DNA of 64,000 nucleotides from Alistipes megaguti (GCF_900604385.1 NZ_LR027382.1:2333001-2397000), one strand, 5' to 3'; numbered from the stretch's first letter, positions 7,088 to 15,572 are shown. Notes: generated by a model from the letters alone, not told the origin. Made by a program: numbers and translations.

Positions 7088-9313
7088 ATGAACTTGAACT
7101 TCTTGAAACTGGCCCCGGTGTTGCTGCTTTTTGCGGGTTGCGCCGGAAACGGGGGCTCTTCGACAACGGTAGCCCCCTACCTGAATGAGAACCTCCCGCT
7201 GGAAGAGCGGATCGAAGACGCTCTTTCCCGCATGACTCTCGAAGAGAAGGTGGCCGTGCTGCACGCACAGTCGAAATTCTCGTCGGCGGGAGTGCCGCGA
7301 CTCGGCATTCCTGAACTCTGGTGTACGGACGGCCCCCACGGAATCCGCCCCGAGGTGCTGTGGGACGAATGGGACCAGGCCCGCTGGACGAATGACTCCT
7401 GTACGGCATTTCCGGCCCTGACGTGCCTGGCCGCGACGTGGAATCCCCGCATGGCGGCCCTCTACGGCCGTTCGATCGGAGAGGAGGCCCGCTACCGCGA
7501 AAAGGATGTGCTGCTGGGTCCCGGCGTGAACATCTACCGCACCCCCTTGAATGGTCGTAATTTCGAGTATATGGGCGAAGATCCCTACCTGGCCTCGCGG
7601 ATGGTGGTTCCCTATGTCCGCGAGGTGCAGAAGAACGGCGTGGCGGCCTGCGTGAAACACTTTGCGCTCAACAATCAGGAGACGCGCCGCTTCTCGGTGA
7701 ATGTGGTTGTGGACGACCGGGCGCTTCGCGAGATCTACCTTCCGGCCTTTGAGGCGGCCGTCAGGCAGGGCGGAGCCTGGTCGGTGATGGGTGCCTATAA
7801 CAAATACCGGGGGGAGCACTGCTGCCACAACCGGTACCTGCTCAACGACATTCTGAAAGGTGAGTGGGACTTCGACGGAGCGGTGATCTCCGACTGGGGC
7901 GGAGTCCACGACACGAAACAGTCGGCCGAGAACGGACTGGACCTCGAGTTCGGCACCGGAACCGACGGACTGCGGGCCGGAACGCGCAACGCCTACGACA
8001 ACTACCATTTGGCATTCCCTTACCTGGAGATGCTGCGCCGGGGCGAGGCCGATCTGGCGATGCTGGATGACAAGGTGCGCCGGGTGCTGCGGCTGAACTT
8101 CCGCACGGCGATGAATACGCACAAGCCCTTCGGGTCGTTGAACTCTCCGGAGCATCTGGCCGCGGCCCGGCGGATTGCCGGCGAGGGCATGGTGCTGCTG
8201 AAGAACGACGGCGGGGAGCTTCCGCTGGATTCCGTGGCGGTGAAGCGGCTGCTGGTCGTCGGGGAGAACGCCGTGAAGATGATGACCGTCGGCGGGGGCT
8301 CCTCGTCGCTGAAGGTGCGCCACGAATATACGCCGATGGAGGGGATCCTCGAGGCGGTGGGCGATCGCTGTGAGGTGACCTTCGAACGCGGATACGTGGG
8401 TGATCCGACGGGTTCCTACAACGGCGTCGAGACGGGACAGGACCTCTCCGAAACGCGCAGCGAGGAGCAGTTGATTGCCGATGCCGTTGAGGCGGCAAAG
8501 CGGGCCGATGCGGTGATCTTCGTGGGCGGACTGAACAAGAGCGACTATCAGGACTGCGAGAGCACCGACCGTCGGCACTACGGGCTGCCCTACGCGCAGG
8601 ATCGGGTGATTGAGGCCCTTGCGGCGGCCAATCCCCATCTGACCGTCGTGCTGGTTTCGGGCAATGCCGTGGCCATGCCGTGGCTGGATCGGGTTCCGGC
8701 GGTTCTGGAGGCCTGGTTCTCGGGTTCGGAAACGGGACATGCGCTGGCCGACGTGCTCTTCGGACGGGTGAATCCGTCGGGCAAGCTTCCCTTCACCTTC
8801 CCCGTCCGGCTGGAGGACAATGCGGCGCATGCCATGGGCGAATTCCCGGGCGGCGATTCGGTCCGCTACAACGAGAGCATTCTGGTCGGTTACCGCTGGC
8901 ACGATACGAAGGCGATCCGTCCGCTGTTTGCCTTCGGCCACGGCCTGAGCTATACGACCTTCGAGATCGGCAACGTGAAGGCCGACCGTACGACGCTGAC
9001 GTCGAAGGGCGTATTGCACGTGACGGCCGATGTGACCAATACGGGCGATCGGGCGGGCGCCGAGGTGGTCCAGCTCTATATCGGAGACGAGGAGTCGTCG
9101 CTGCCGCGCCCCGTGAAGGAGCTGAAGGGCTTCGAGAAGGTGCAGCTGGCCCCGGGCGAGACGCGGACCGTTACGTTTGAAATTGCCCCCGAGGCGCTGC
9201 GTTACTACGACGACACGAAGGGACAGTGGGTGGCTGAACCGGGACGCTTCACGGCCTATGTGGGGGCCGCCTCGGATGATATCCGCGGCCAGGTGGAGTT
9301 TACGCTCGAGTAA
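7088..9313 (+). CDS. Glycoside hydrolase family 3 lipoprotein (beta-glucosidase-like)
   Basis: The 741-residue protein has a lipoprotein signal peptide ending LFAGC (Cys18). The GH3 N-terminal barrel carries KHFALNNQETRR, typical of the substrate site, and the nucleophile Asp269 in VISDWGGVH. The GH3 C-terminal sandwich starts near residue 360 (GMVLLKNDGGELPL). A fibronectin-III-like domain closes the protein (TNTGDRAGAEVVQLYIGD). It should remove non-reducing terminal beta-linked glucose or related sugars from oligosaccharides, in the periplasm or at the outer membrane. It is a single gene with its own promoter and is not part of a SusCD locus, so the natural substrate cannot be told. beta-Xylosidase activity is an alternative. 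Confidence 0.9.
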   Translation: MNLNFLKLAPVLLLFAGCAGNGGSSTTVAPYLNENLPLEERIEDALSRMTLEEKVAVLHAQSKFSSAGVPRLGIPELWCTDGPHGIRPEVLWDEWDQARWTNDSCTAFPALTCLAATWNPRMAALYGRSIGEEARYREKDVLLGPGVNIYRTPLNGRNFEYMGEDPYLASRMVVPYVREVQKNGVAACVKHFALNNQETRRFSVNVVVDDRALREIYLPAFEAAVRQGGAWSVMGAYNKYRGEHCCHNRYLLNDILKGEWDFDGAVISDWGGVHDTKQSAENGLDLEFGTGTDGLRAGTRNAYDNYHLAFPYLEMLRRGEADLAMLDDKVRRVLRLNFRTAMNTHKPFGSLNSPEHLAAARRIAGEGMVLLKNDGGELPLDSVAVKRLLVVGENAVKMMTVGGGSSSLKVRHEYTPMEGILEAVGDRCEVTFERGYVGDPTGSYNGVETGQDLSETRSEEQLIADAVEAAKRADAVIFVGGLNKSDYQDCESTDRRHYGLPYAQDRVIEALAAANPHLTVVLVSGNAVAMPWLDRVPAVLEAWFSGSETGHALADVLFGRVNPSGKLPFTFPVRLEDNAAHAMGEFPGGDSVRYNESILVGYRWHDTKAIRPLFAFGHGLSYTTFEIGNVKADRTTLTSKGVLHVTADVTNTGDRAGAEVVQLYIGDEESSLPRPVKELKGFEKVQLAPGETRTVTFEIAPEALRYYDDTKGQWVAEPGRFTAYVGAASDDIRGQVEFTLE

Positions 9314-9341
9314 CCCTTTGCGGCTTTTGGCCGCAGAAACA

Positions 9342-9385
9342 GCGGGCCCCACAATCCGATCGGATTTGCGGGGCCCGCGTCTTTG
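9342..9385. terminator. Bidirectional hairpin between convergent genes
   Basis: Arms GCGGGCCCC (9342-9350) and GGGGCCCGC (9370-9378) enclose a second palindrome, AATCCGATCGGATT, so nearly the whole 37 bases can pair. A T-rich stretch follows on the plus strand. It separates the GH3 gene from the convergent glycosyltransferase gene. A smaller hairpin, TGCGGC/GCCGCA, precedes it. Confidence 0.65.
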
Positions 9386-9438
9386 TTGCGGAGCACCGAA
9401 CGGGAGGGAAGTCCTCCCGCCCGCCTGCCCGAATGGGC

Positions 9439-10419
9439 TCAGAAGGTGTGCACGATGAAGGGCTTGCGGCCGATTTCGGCGGCGAACTGCGGGAATCCGC
9501 TTCGGTACATCTGTCCGGTCTGCAGCAGATGAACCTCTTCGGCCCCCATGATCAGGTAGAAATCGAGGAACGATTTCAGGAAGACCTGACTCTCGCCCGG
9601 ATAATTCATGTGGGCCACCTCCCCGGGGATGACGTAGGTCCGGGGCAGCTGCCGGACGCGGTTGAGGAACGTGATGCTGTCGGAGGTCACCAGAATGCGG
9701 TGGGATTGGGGCACGCGGCCGATCAGCTCCGCGAGTTTGTCCAGACACTTTTCGATGAGTCTCTCCCGTTCGGGTTCTTCCAACACCGGGAAGGGCCCCT
9801 CCTTGAAGTCGCCCAGCAGCTGTTGGAACCGGAGCGTGAAGGAGACGTAGGGGCCGTTCAGCTGTCGGCGATTCTCGTCAATGGCCTGCTGCAGCAGCGG
9901 CGAGGGTTTGAAGAGCTCTTCGTAGGCCTGGCTCCACAATGCGTTGTGGAGTCTCGTGTTCGAATAGATGTGGTAGTGGGTGTGCGTGTCGAATCGCAGC
10001 TGCCGGTCCAGCCAGAGGGCATCCCAGAGGGTCTCGCCGGGAATTCCGAACGTATAGATTGCCAGCGGCTGTGCGTAGGGCGTTTCGTAGATGATCTGCC
10101 GGGGGTCGATCCGCCAGTCGTAGCGGGCGGGCTCCAGAAACAGCCGCAGGTCGAACGGATAGCACCAGTTGATGCGAAACGGAATCTGCCGTCGCTTGCA
10201 CAGCACGTAGAGTCCCAGACAGCCACGGATACGGTCGGCCAGTCCGCCGTGCTGCATGCGGCCGTCGATCATCATGATTGCCCGGTGCTGTTCCGCATCG
10301 AGCGGCCGGTCGGTTTGCCGATAGAGGGGGGCGACCACCTCCGTATCGTGTCTTTCGTGAAAAGATTTTTGCCGGATGAGGCTGAAAAGTCCGGGTCGCG
10401 ATTTCATCTTTTTCCGCAT
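9439..10419 (-). CDS. Putative glycosyltransferase, fucosyltransferase-like, at the end of the rml operon
   Basis: The protein has about 326 residues from ATG 10419; ATG 10407 is an alternative. There is no signal peptide or membrane helix. The N-terminal GGLADRIRGCLGLY resembles the glycine-rich donor motif of fucosyltransferase-like (GT-B) enzymes, and FRINWCYPFDLRLFLEP follows. Near the C-terminus, RILVTSDSITFLNRV and GAEEVHLLQTGQMYRSGFPQ resemble the donor-binding half of that fold. It starts 11 bases after rmlB, so it is probably co-transcribed with dTDP-rhamnose synthesis and may be a rhamnosyl- or fucosyltransferase for a surface glycan. The family assignment rests on short motifs and needs a profile search. 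Confidence 0.5.
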   Translation of the reverse strand: MRKKMKSRPGLFSLIRQKSFHERHDTEVVAPLYRQTDRPLDAEQHRAIMMIDGRMQHGGLADRIRGCLGLYVLCKRRQIPFRINWCYPFDLRLFLEPARYDWRIDPRQIIYETPYAQPLAIYTFGIPGETLWDALWLDRQLRFDTHTHYHIYSNTRLHNALWSQAYEELFKPSPLLQQAIDENRRQLNGPYVSFTLRFQQLLGDFKEGPFPVLEEPERERLIEKCLDKLAELIGRVPQSHRILVTSDSITFLNRVRQLPRTYVIPGEVAHMNYPGESQVFLKSFLDFYLIMGAEEVHLLQTGQMYRSGFPQFAAEIGRKPFIVHTF

Positions 10420-10430
10420 CTTGAGGGTGC

Positions 10431-11567
10431 TTATCGGTTCCGGTACATCTCGTCGTAATACTTCTCGTACTCGCCCGAGGTGATGTTGTCCATCCAGGCC
10501 TGGTTGTCCAGATACCAGCGCACGGTCTTCTCGATCCCCTCCTCGAACTGCAGCGAGGGTTCCCAGCCCAGTTCGCGCTGCAGCTTCGACGAATCGATCG
10601 CATAGCGCATGTCGTGGCCGGGACGGTCCGTTACGAAGGTGATCAGATCCATGTCCTCGTCTTCGCGGCGGCCCAGCAGACGATCGACCGTCCGGATGAC
10701 GACCCGGATCAGGTCGATGTTCTTCCACTCGTTGAAACCGCCGATGTTGTATGTCTCGGCCACGCGTCCGCGATGGAAGATCAGGTCGATGGCGCGGGCG
10801 TGGTCCTCGACGTACAACCAGTCGCGGACGTTTTCGCCCCGTCCGTAGACGGGCAGCGGCCGGCGGTGACGGATGTTGTTGATGAAGAGCGGAATCAGCT
10901 TTTCGGGAAACTGATAGGGGCCGTAGTTGTTCGAGCAGTTGGTCACCAGGGTCGGCATGCCGTAGGTGTCGTGATAGGCCCGGACGAAGTGGTCGCTCGA
11001 GGCTTTGGAGGCTGAATAGGGGCTGTGCGGGTTGTACTTCGTCGTCTCGCGGAAGAACTCCTCGCCGTAGGCCAGGTGGTGCTCCGAGGAGGAGGCCGTG
11101 GTTGAGAACGGCGGCTCAATCCCCTCGGGGTGGGTCAGCTCCAGCGCCCCGTAGACCTCGTCCGTGGAGATGTGGTAGAAGAGTTTGCCCTCGAATCGCT
11201 CGGGACGCGACTCCCACCAGCGGCGGGCCGCCTCGAGCAGCGAGAGGGTTCCCAGGACGTTGGTCCGTGCAAAGGTGAACGGGTCGCGGATCGAACGGTC
11301 GACATGGCTTTCGGCGGCCAGATGGATGATTCCGTCGACCTCGCAGCGGCGCATCAGCTCGCTGACAGCCTCGAAGTCGCAGATGTCGCCGCGGACGAAG
11401 GTGTAGTTCGGCCGCTGTTCGATGTCCCGCAGATTGGCCAGATTGCCGGCATAGGTCAGCTTGTCGAGGTTGATGATGCGGTAGTCGGGGTATTTCGTGA
11501 CCAGCAGCCGGACGACGTGCGAGCCGATGAATCCGGCGCCGCCCGTAACGAGGATGTTTCGTTTCAT
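10431..11567 (-). CDS. rmlB: dTDP-glucose 4,6-dehydratase
   Basis: The 378-residue protein is an extended short-chain dehydrogenase. The NAD-binding GGAGFIG is at 9-15. STDEVYG holds the catalytic Thr-Asp-Glu, and YSASKASSDH holds the Tyr-x-x-x-Lys pair. It converts dTDP-glucose to dTDP-4-keto-6-deoxyglucose, the second step of dTDP-L-rhamnose synthesis in the cytoplasm. Its ATG overlaps the rmlD stop in an ATGA junction, so the two are translationally coupled. The length is slightly above the usual 350-360 residues because of an insertion near FSTTASSSEHHLAYG. Confidence 0.95.
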   Translation of the reverse strand: MKRNILVTGGAGFIGSHVVRLLVTKYPDYRIINLDKLTYAGNLANLRDIEQRPNYTFVRGDICDFEAVSELMRRCEVDGIIHLAAESHVDRSIRDPFTFARTNVLGTLSLLEAARRWWESRPERFEGKLFYHISTDEVYGALELTHPEGIEPPFSTTASSSEHHLAYGEEFFRETTKYNPHSPYSASKASSDHFVRAYHDTYGMPTLVTNCSNNYGPYQFPEKLIPLFINNIRHRRPLPVYGRGENVRDWLYVEDHARAIDLIFHRGRVAETYNIGGFNEWKNIDLIRVVIRTVDRLLGRREDEDMDLITFVTDRPGHDMRYAIDSSKLQRELGWEPSLQFEEGIEKTVRWYLDNQAWMDNITSGEYEKYYDEMYRNR

Positions 11568-12451
11568 GATTGTTCCGAGGGTTGGTTCTGCATGGCCTGC
11601 AGACGTTTCAGACAGTAGAACATCGACTCCCGCCAGTGGGGGATCTCGATGCCGAACGTGCGTTTGAGCTTGCCCTTGTCGAGCACCGAGAAGGCGGGGC
11701 GTACGGCCTTGGTGGGGTAGTCGGCCGTGCGGCAGGGCGAGATGCGGCAGCGGTCGTGGCCCGCAGCGCGGGCAATCTCCACGGCGAAGTCGTACCACGA
11801 GCAGACGCCCTCGTCCGAGAAGTGATACGTTCCCTCGTGGCCGCGGTCCAGGCCGCCCTCGAGGATCGAGAAGATGGCCAGTGCCAGATCGCCGGCATAG
11901 GTCGGCGTCCCGACCTGGTCGAAGACGACGTTGAGCGTTTCGCGTTCGGCCGTCAGACGGAGCATCGTCTTCAGGAAGTTGTTTCCGTATTCGGAGTAGA
12001 GCCAGGCGGTGCGCAGGATCAGATGGCGGCATCCCGAGGCCCGGACGGCCTCTTCGCCGGCGAGTTTCGTGCGGCCGTAGGCGCTGCGGGGGGCCGTTGG
12101 GTCCTCCTCGGTGTAGGGGAGCGAGGCGCAGCCGTCGAAGACGTAGTCCGTCGACACGTGGACGAGCAGCGCATCGGCTTCGGCGGCCGCCCGGGCCAGA
12201 TTCCCGACGGCGGCGCGGTTCAGCCGGTCGGCCGTAGCCTCGTCCTCCTCGGCGCGTTCGACGTTGGTGTAGGCGGCGCAGTTGACGATGGCCCCGATGC
12301 GGTTTCCGGTCACACAGCGGCGGACGGCCTCCGGGTCCGTGATGTCGAGTTCGGCGACATCCGTAAAGAGGTAGTTGTTGGGCGAAACGGCTCCCAGACG
12401 CTGCATTTCGCGTCCCAACTGGCCGTTGGCGCCCGTTACGAGTATATTCAT
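11564..12451 (-). CDS. rmlD: dTDP-4-dehydrorhamnose reductase
   Basis: The 295-residue protein has the NADPH-binding GANGQLG near the N-terminus, STDYVFDG, and the catalytic YGRTKLAGE. It makes dTDP-L-rhamnose from dTDP-4-keto-L-rhamnose, the last step of the pathway. It begins 3 bases after the rmlC stop and overlaps rmlB by 4 bases. Length and motifs are normal for the family. Confidence 0.95.
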   Translation of the reverse strand: MNILVTGANGQLGREMQRLGAVSPNNYLFTDVAELDITDPEAVRRCVTGNRIGAIVNCAAYTNVERAEEDEATADRLNRAAVGNLARAAAEADALLVHVSTDYVFDGCASLPYTEEDPTAPRSAYGRTKLAGEEAVRASGCRHLILRTAWLYSEYGNNFLKTMLRLTAERETLNVVFDQVGTPTYAGDLALAIFSILEGGLDRGHEGTYHFSDEGVCSWYDFAVEIARAAGHDRCRISPCRTADYPTKAVRPAFSVLDKGKLKRTFGIEIPHWRESMFYCLKRLQAMQNQPSEQS

Positions 12452-12454
12452 CGC

Positions 12455-13024
12455 TCAATAGAGTTTTTCGTGGTAGTCAAAGAGCCACCCGGCGTCGCGC
12501 AGACGGTCGTGGTGACGGTCCTTCTCCGAGAGGAGGATCCGTTCGGCCGGGATCCGCCAGTCGATCCCCAGATCGGGGTCGTCCCAGGCCAGGGCTCCCT
12601 CCGACTGCGGGGCATAGAAGTTGTCGCACTTGTACTGGAAGATCACCTCGTCGGTCAGGACGCTGAATCCGTGGGCAAACCCGCGCGGGATGAAGAGCTG
12701 GCGGAGGTTTTCGCCCGAGAGTTCAACGGCGACGTGGCGCCCGAAGGTCGGCGAGCCGCGGCGGATGTCGACCGCCACGTCCAGCACGGCACCCCGGATG
12801 ACCCGTACGAGTTTCGACTGCGCATAGGGTGGCTTCTGGAAGTGCAGTCCGCGGAGCACGCCGTAAGTCGACTTGCTCTCGTTGTCCTGGACGAAGCGTG
12901 TGTTGCAGACCTTTTCCTGAAAATCACGCTGCGAGAACGATTCGAAGAAATAACCGCGTTCGTCGCGGAAGAGGCGGGGTTCGATGATGACCACCCCGTC
13001 GATATCGGTTTTGATTACCTCCAT
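12455..13024 (-). CDS. rmlC: dTDP-4-dehydrorhamnose 3,5-epimerase
   Basis: The 189-residue cupin carries the catalytic His in RGLHFQKPPYAQ and the PRGFAHGF segment of the family. It epimerises C3 and C5 of dTDP-4-keto-6-deoxyglucose. I chose the ATG at 13024 (MEVIKTDIDG) because it gives the normal family start; an ATG ten codons upstream is less likely. It lies 19 bases after rmlA and 3 before rmlD. Confidence 0.95.
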   Translation of the reverse strand: MEVIKTDIDGVVIIEPRLFRDERGYFFESFSQRDFQEKVCNTRFVQDNESKSTYGVLRGLHFQKPPYAQSKLVRVIRGAVLDVAVDIRRGSPTFGRHVAVELSGENLRQLFIPRGFAHGFSVLTDEVIFQYKCDNFYAPQSEGALAWDDPDLGIDWRIPAERILLSEKDRHHDRLRDAGWLFDYHEKLY

Positions 13025-13043
13025 GGCATACAGGAATGTGAAG

Positions 13044-13952
13044 TCATTCTGCAAGGAGTTGCGGGTCGCCGGCCTCCGTCTCGTCGGCCACCTTCAGCAG
13101 GTATTGTCCGTACTGGTTTTTCGACATCGGCCGGGCCAGTTTGCGCAATTTGTCGGCCGAGATCCAGCCCATGCGGAAGGCGATGGACTCCAGACAGGCG
13201 ATCTTCAGCCCCTGGCGTTTTTCGATCACCTCGACGAAGATCGAGGCTTCGGCCAGCGAGTCGTGGGTTCCGGTGTCGAGCCAGGCGAACCCGCGCTGCA
13301 GGGTCTGGACGCGCAGTTCGCCGGCCTGGAGGAAGGTCTGGTTCACGGACGTGATCTCGAGCTCGCCGCGGGCCGAGGGCCTGATGCCTTTGGCTACCTC
13401 CACCACCTTGTTGGGGTAGAAGTAGAGTCCGACGACGGCGTAGTTGGACTTCGGGCGGGCGGGTTTCTCCTCGATCGAGAGGCAGTTGCCCGCGGCGTCG
13501 AACTCGGCCACGCCGTAGCGCTCGGGGTCCTCGACGCGGTATCCGAAGATCGTGGCACGGCCCTCCTCTTCGGCGGCGCGGACCGCCTGGCGGAGCATGC
13601 CCGTGAAGCCGGATCCGTGGAAGATGTTGTCGCCCAGCACCAGACAGACGCTCTCCGGGCCGATGAACCGTTCGCCGATCAGGAAGGCCTGGGCCAGGCC
13701 GTCGGGCGAGGGCTGTTCGGCATATTCGAAGCGCACGCCGAAATCGGAGCCGTCACCCAGCAGGCGTTTGAATCCGGGCAGGTCGACGGGTGTGGAGATG
13801 ATCAGGATCTCGCGGATTCCGGCCAGCATCAGCACCGAGATGGGGTAGTAGATCATCGGTTTGTCGAAGATCGGGAGCATCTGTTTGCTGACTCCCTTTG
13901 TGATCGGGTAGAGGCGGGTGCCGGAGCCTCCGGCCAGGACGATACCTTTCAT
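13044..13952 (-). CDS. rmlA: Glucose-1-phosphate thymidylyltransferase
   Basis: The 302-residue protein has the nucleotidyltransferase signature GGSGTRLYP (8-16), then KQMLPIFDKPMIYYP and the metal-binding LVLGDNIFHG. It couples glucose-1-phosphate and dTTP to dTDP-glucose, the first step of dTDP-L-rhamnose synthesis, and is normally feedback inhibited by dTDP-rhamnose. It is the first gene of the minus-strand operon rmlA-rmlC-rmlD-rmlB-glycosyltransferase. A consensus -7 box lies 25 bases upstream of its ATG. Confidence 0.95.
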   Translation of the reverse strand: MKGIVLAGGSGTRLYPITKGVSKQMLPIFDKPMIYYPISVLMLAGIREILIISTPVDLPGFKRLLGDGSDFGVRFEYAEQPSPDGLAQAFLIGERFIGPESVCLVLGDNIFHGSGFTGMLRQAVRAAEEEGRATIFGYRVEDPERYGVAEFDAAGNCLSIEEKPARPKSNYAVVGLYFYPNKVVEVAKGIRPSARGELEITSVNQTFLQAGELRVQTLQRGFAWLDTGTHDSLAEASIFVEVIEKRQGLKIACLESIAFRMGWISADKLRKLARPMSKNQYGQYLLKVADETEAGDPQLLAE

Positions 13953-13976
13953 GGTGCAAATACGGTTTCAGATGGA

Positions 13977-13984
13977 CAAAGATA
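13977..13984 (-). promoter_or_regulatory. -7 box TATCTTTG for the rml operon
   Basis: Full match to TAnnTTTG on the minus strand, 25 bases before the rmlA ATG. Confidence 0.6.
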
Positions 13985-14011
13985 GTTTTTTCCTGTCGAA
14001 AGGAAAAATAT

Positions 14012-14332
14012 TTGCTTCATTTACATCGAGTGTTCTCGCCGGGCGCGGTTTTTGCGGCGGGGGGGGTCCCCGGCGTCAGGGGTGGAGGCTCCCGATGCCG
14101 CGATGTGGGAGTGGATTTTCCGGCGGCCATTCCCGAGGGGCTCTGGCGCGGGATTTACTTCCGATGGCGGCGCTGGCGACGGTTCAGCTGGATGCGGCGG
14201 ATGGTCTACGGCGACTCCCTGCCTGCGGACCTGCTGCGCATGGTATGGTGTCACCTCCGGCGGCATCTTTCGCCGCTTCGCCGGCGAGAGGCAGAAGAGT
14301 GTGCACGCCGGGCCGCCCGTCCATTCCTCTGA
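14012..14332 (+). CDS. Possible small basic protein, unrecognised
   Basis: An open frame of up to 106 codons with only TTG or GTG starts available. The later two thirds (VDFPAAIPEGLWRGIYFR, then SPLRRREAEECARRAA) have codon use with high third-position GC like the neighbours and a sensible mix of Trp, Tyr and Arg. The first third is of poor quality and includes a run of eight G (14059-14066), so a start near GTG 14105 is possible. I see no known domain, and no -7 box directly upstream. It may be a real orphan gene, a remnant, or chance. It lies between the rml promoter and the SRP RNA terminator. Confidence 0.25.
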   Translation: MLHLHRVFSPGAVFAAGGVPGVRGGGSRCRDVGVDFPAAIPEGLWRGIYFRWRRWRRFSWMRRMVYGDSLPADLLRMVWCHLRRHLSPLRRREAEECARRAARPFL

Positions 14333-14345
14333 TTTCCGGGCCTTT

Positions 14346-14377
14346 AAAAAAAACGGCGTCCGGGAAGCCGGACGCCG
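14346..14377 (-). terminator. Rho-independent terminator of the SRP RNA gene
   Basis: A perfect 10-bp stem CGGCGTCCGG/CCGGACGCCG with a 4-nt loop is followed on the minus strand by eight T (14346-14353). It lies directly downstream of the SRP RNA. Confidence 0.9.
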
Positions 14378-14389
14378 CAGGGCACAAAA

Positions 14390-14490
14390 AAGGGTGAGCT
14401 ACTTGCATCGCACCGCTACAACCACATACCCTTGCTCGATTCCTCGCCTGGGGGATTCTGCAGGAGCTGGTCGTGTAAGACTCACCCGGG
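14390..14490 (-). ncRNA. ffs: Signal recognition particle RNA (4.5S type)
   Basis: On the minus strand the ends GGGTGAG... and ...CTCACCC pair to close a rod of about 100 nt. The apex is the universal SRP domain IV: CAGG (14447-14450) opposite AGCA (14433-14436) form the symmetric loop, and a CGA/TCG stem carries a GGAA tetraloop (14440-14443). This is the binding site of Ffh, whose gene lies elsewhere in the window (39960-41297). A -7 box is just upstream and a strong terminator just downstream, so it is a self-contained transcription unit. The ends are estimated to within a few bases. Confidence 0.92.
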
Positions 14491-14493
14491 ATG

Positions 14494-14501
14494 CAAAAGT
14501 A
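14494..14501 (-). promoter_or_regulatory. ffs: -7 box TACTTTTG for the SRP RNA
   Basis: Full match to TAnnTTTG on the minus strand, ending about 4-7 bases before the RNA start. A TTTG -33 element lies at 14522-14525 on the same strand. It overlaps the promoter region of the divergent mltG gene. Confidence 0.65.
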
Positions 14502-14513
14502 GGAATATTTTCC

Positions 14514-14521
14514 TATCTTTG
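14514..14521 (+). promoter_or_regulatory. mltG: -7 box TATCTTTG for mltG
   Basis: Full match to TAnnTTTG, 16 bases before the mltG ATG and only 12 bases from the opposing SRP RNA box. The two promoters share DNA, since the -33 region of each falls in or near the -7 region of the other. Confidence 0.6.
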
Positions 14522-14537
14522 CAAAAAAATTGGCGAA

Positions 14538-15551
14538 ATGCGTAAAAAAACTTTGCTCCGGATCTTTTTGGCGTGTGTCGTCCTGGGGGCTGCGGCCGCC
14601 GTGCTGCTGATCGTGCAGTTCAAGGGCAGCGCCGTCGGGCAGGAGTCCGAACTTTTCGTGAGTTCGCGTGCCTCCTACGAAACGCTGACCGATTCGCTGC
14701 TGCCGTCGATCCGTCGCCATGCCGCCTTCCGGGCCTATGCCCGGCGGCTTCGCCTGGCCGACAGCTTCAAACCGGGCCACTACGTGCTGCGTCCCGGCAT
14801 GAGCGTCATCGAGATCGTCCGCATGCTCAAACTCGGCATGCAGACCCCCGTTCGGGTGACGATCCAGAACGTGCGCACGCCGGCCCAGCTGGCCCAGCGC
14901 CTCTCGCGGCAGCTCGATGCCGACTCGGCGGCGCTGATGGATGTGCTGACCTCGCCGCAGATGGCCGCCGAGGTGGGTTTCGACAGCGTGACGCTCTTCT
15001 CGATGTTCATTCCCGACACCTATGAATTCTACTGGACGGTTTCGCCGCGGGACTTCGTGCTGCGCATGAAACGCGAGTACGACCGTTTCTGGACGCCCGA
15101 ACGTGATGCCCTGCGCCAGCGCAGCGGTCTGAGCCGGCTCGGGGTGATGACCCTGGCCTCGATCGTCTACGAGGAGACCTCGAAGAGCGACGAGATGCCC
15201 CGCATCGCCGGGGTCTACATCAACCGCCTGCGCTGCGGCATGCCCCTGCAGGCCGATCCCACGGTGAAATACGCCCTGCAGGATTTTACGCTGCGCCGCA
15301 TTCTCCACCGGCATCTGAAGACGCCGTCGCCCTACAATACCTATGTAAACCGGGGTCTTCCGCCTTCTCCGATCTGCATGCCGGGCAAGAGTGCCATCGA
15401 AGCGGTGCTTCACTTCGAGGAGCACGATTATCTTTATTTCTGCGCCCGGCCGACTTTTGACGGCTACCACAACTTCGCGCGCACCCTCTCCGAGCACAAT
15501 CGCAACGCCCGGGCCTACAGTGCCGAACTTAATCGGCGAAAGATTAAATAA
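14538..15551 (+). CDS. mltG: Endolytic murein transglycosylase MltG (YceG-like)
   Basis: The 337-residue protein has one N-terminal membrane helix (about 5-27), a LysM-like subdomain (PGHYVLRPGMSVIEIVRML) and the YceG catalytic domain. The catalytic Glu is in ASIVYEETSKSDEMP, and GVYINRLRCGMPLQADPT and YNTYVNRGLPPSPICMPG follow as in the family. It cuts nascent glycan strands and so sets peptidoglycan strand length at the inner membrane. The ATG at 14538 is fixed by the promoter; the frame is open further upstream through the SRP RNA gene, but that stretch is non-coding. tsaC-like follows after 21 bases. Confidence 0.92.
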   Translation: MRKKTLLRIFLACVVLGAAAAVLLIVQFKGSAVGQESELFVSSRASYETLTDSLLPSIRRHAAFRAYARRLRLADSFKPGHYVLRPGMSVIEIVRMLKLGMQTPVRVTIQNVRTPAQLAQRLSRQLDADSAALMDVLTSPQMAAEVGFDSVTLFSMFIPDTYEFYWTVSPRDFVLRMKREYDRFWTPERDALRQRSGLSRLGVMTLASIVYEETSKSDEMPRIAGVYINRLRCGMPLQADPTVKYALQDFTLRRILHRHLKTPSPYNTYVNRGLPPSPICMPGKSAIEAVLHFEEHDYLYFCARPTFDGYHNFARTLSEHNRNARAYSAELNRRKIK

Positions 15552-15557
15552 TTTCAC

Positions 15558-15565
15558 TATATTTG
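15558..15565 (+). promoter_or_regulatory. -7 box TATATTTG directly before the YciO/TsaC-like gene
   Basis: Full match to TAnnTTTG in the 21-base gap after mltG. Only seven bases separate the box from the ATG at 15573, so a transcript from here would have almost no leader. Confidence 0.5.
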
Positions 15566-15572
15566 CGGTCCC

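Noticed and set aside
7061..9748. 895-codon minus-strand frame opposite the GH3 gene
   Set aside because: His/Arg-rich shadow of the GH3 gene, running past its stop into the terminator and the next gene.
11564..12458. Long frame merging rmlD and rmlB into one 675-residue protein
   Set aside because: The upstream part is an out-of-frame shadow of rmlD; rmlB has its own ATG at 11567 in an ATGA overlap.
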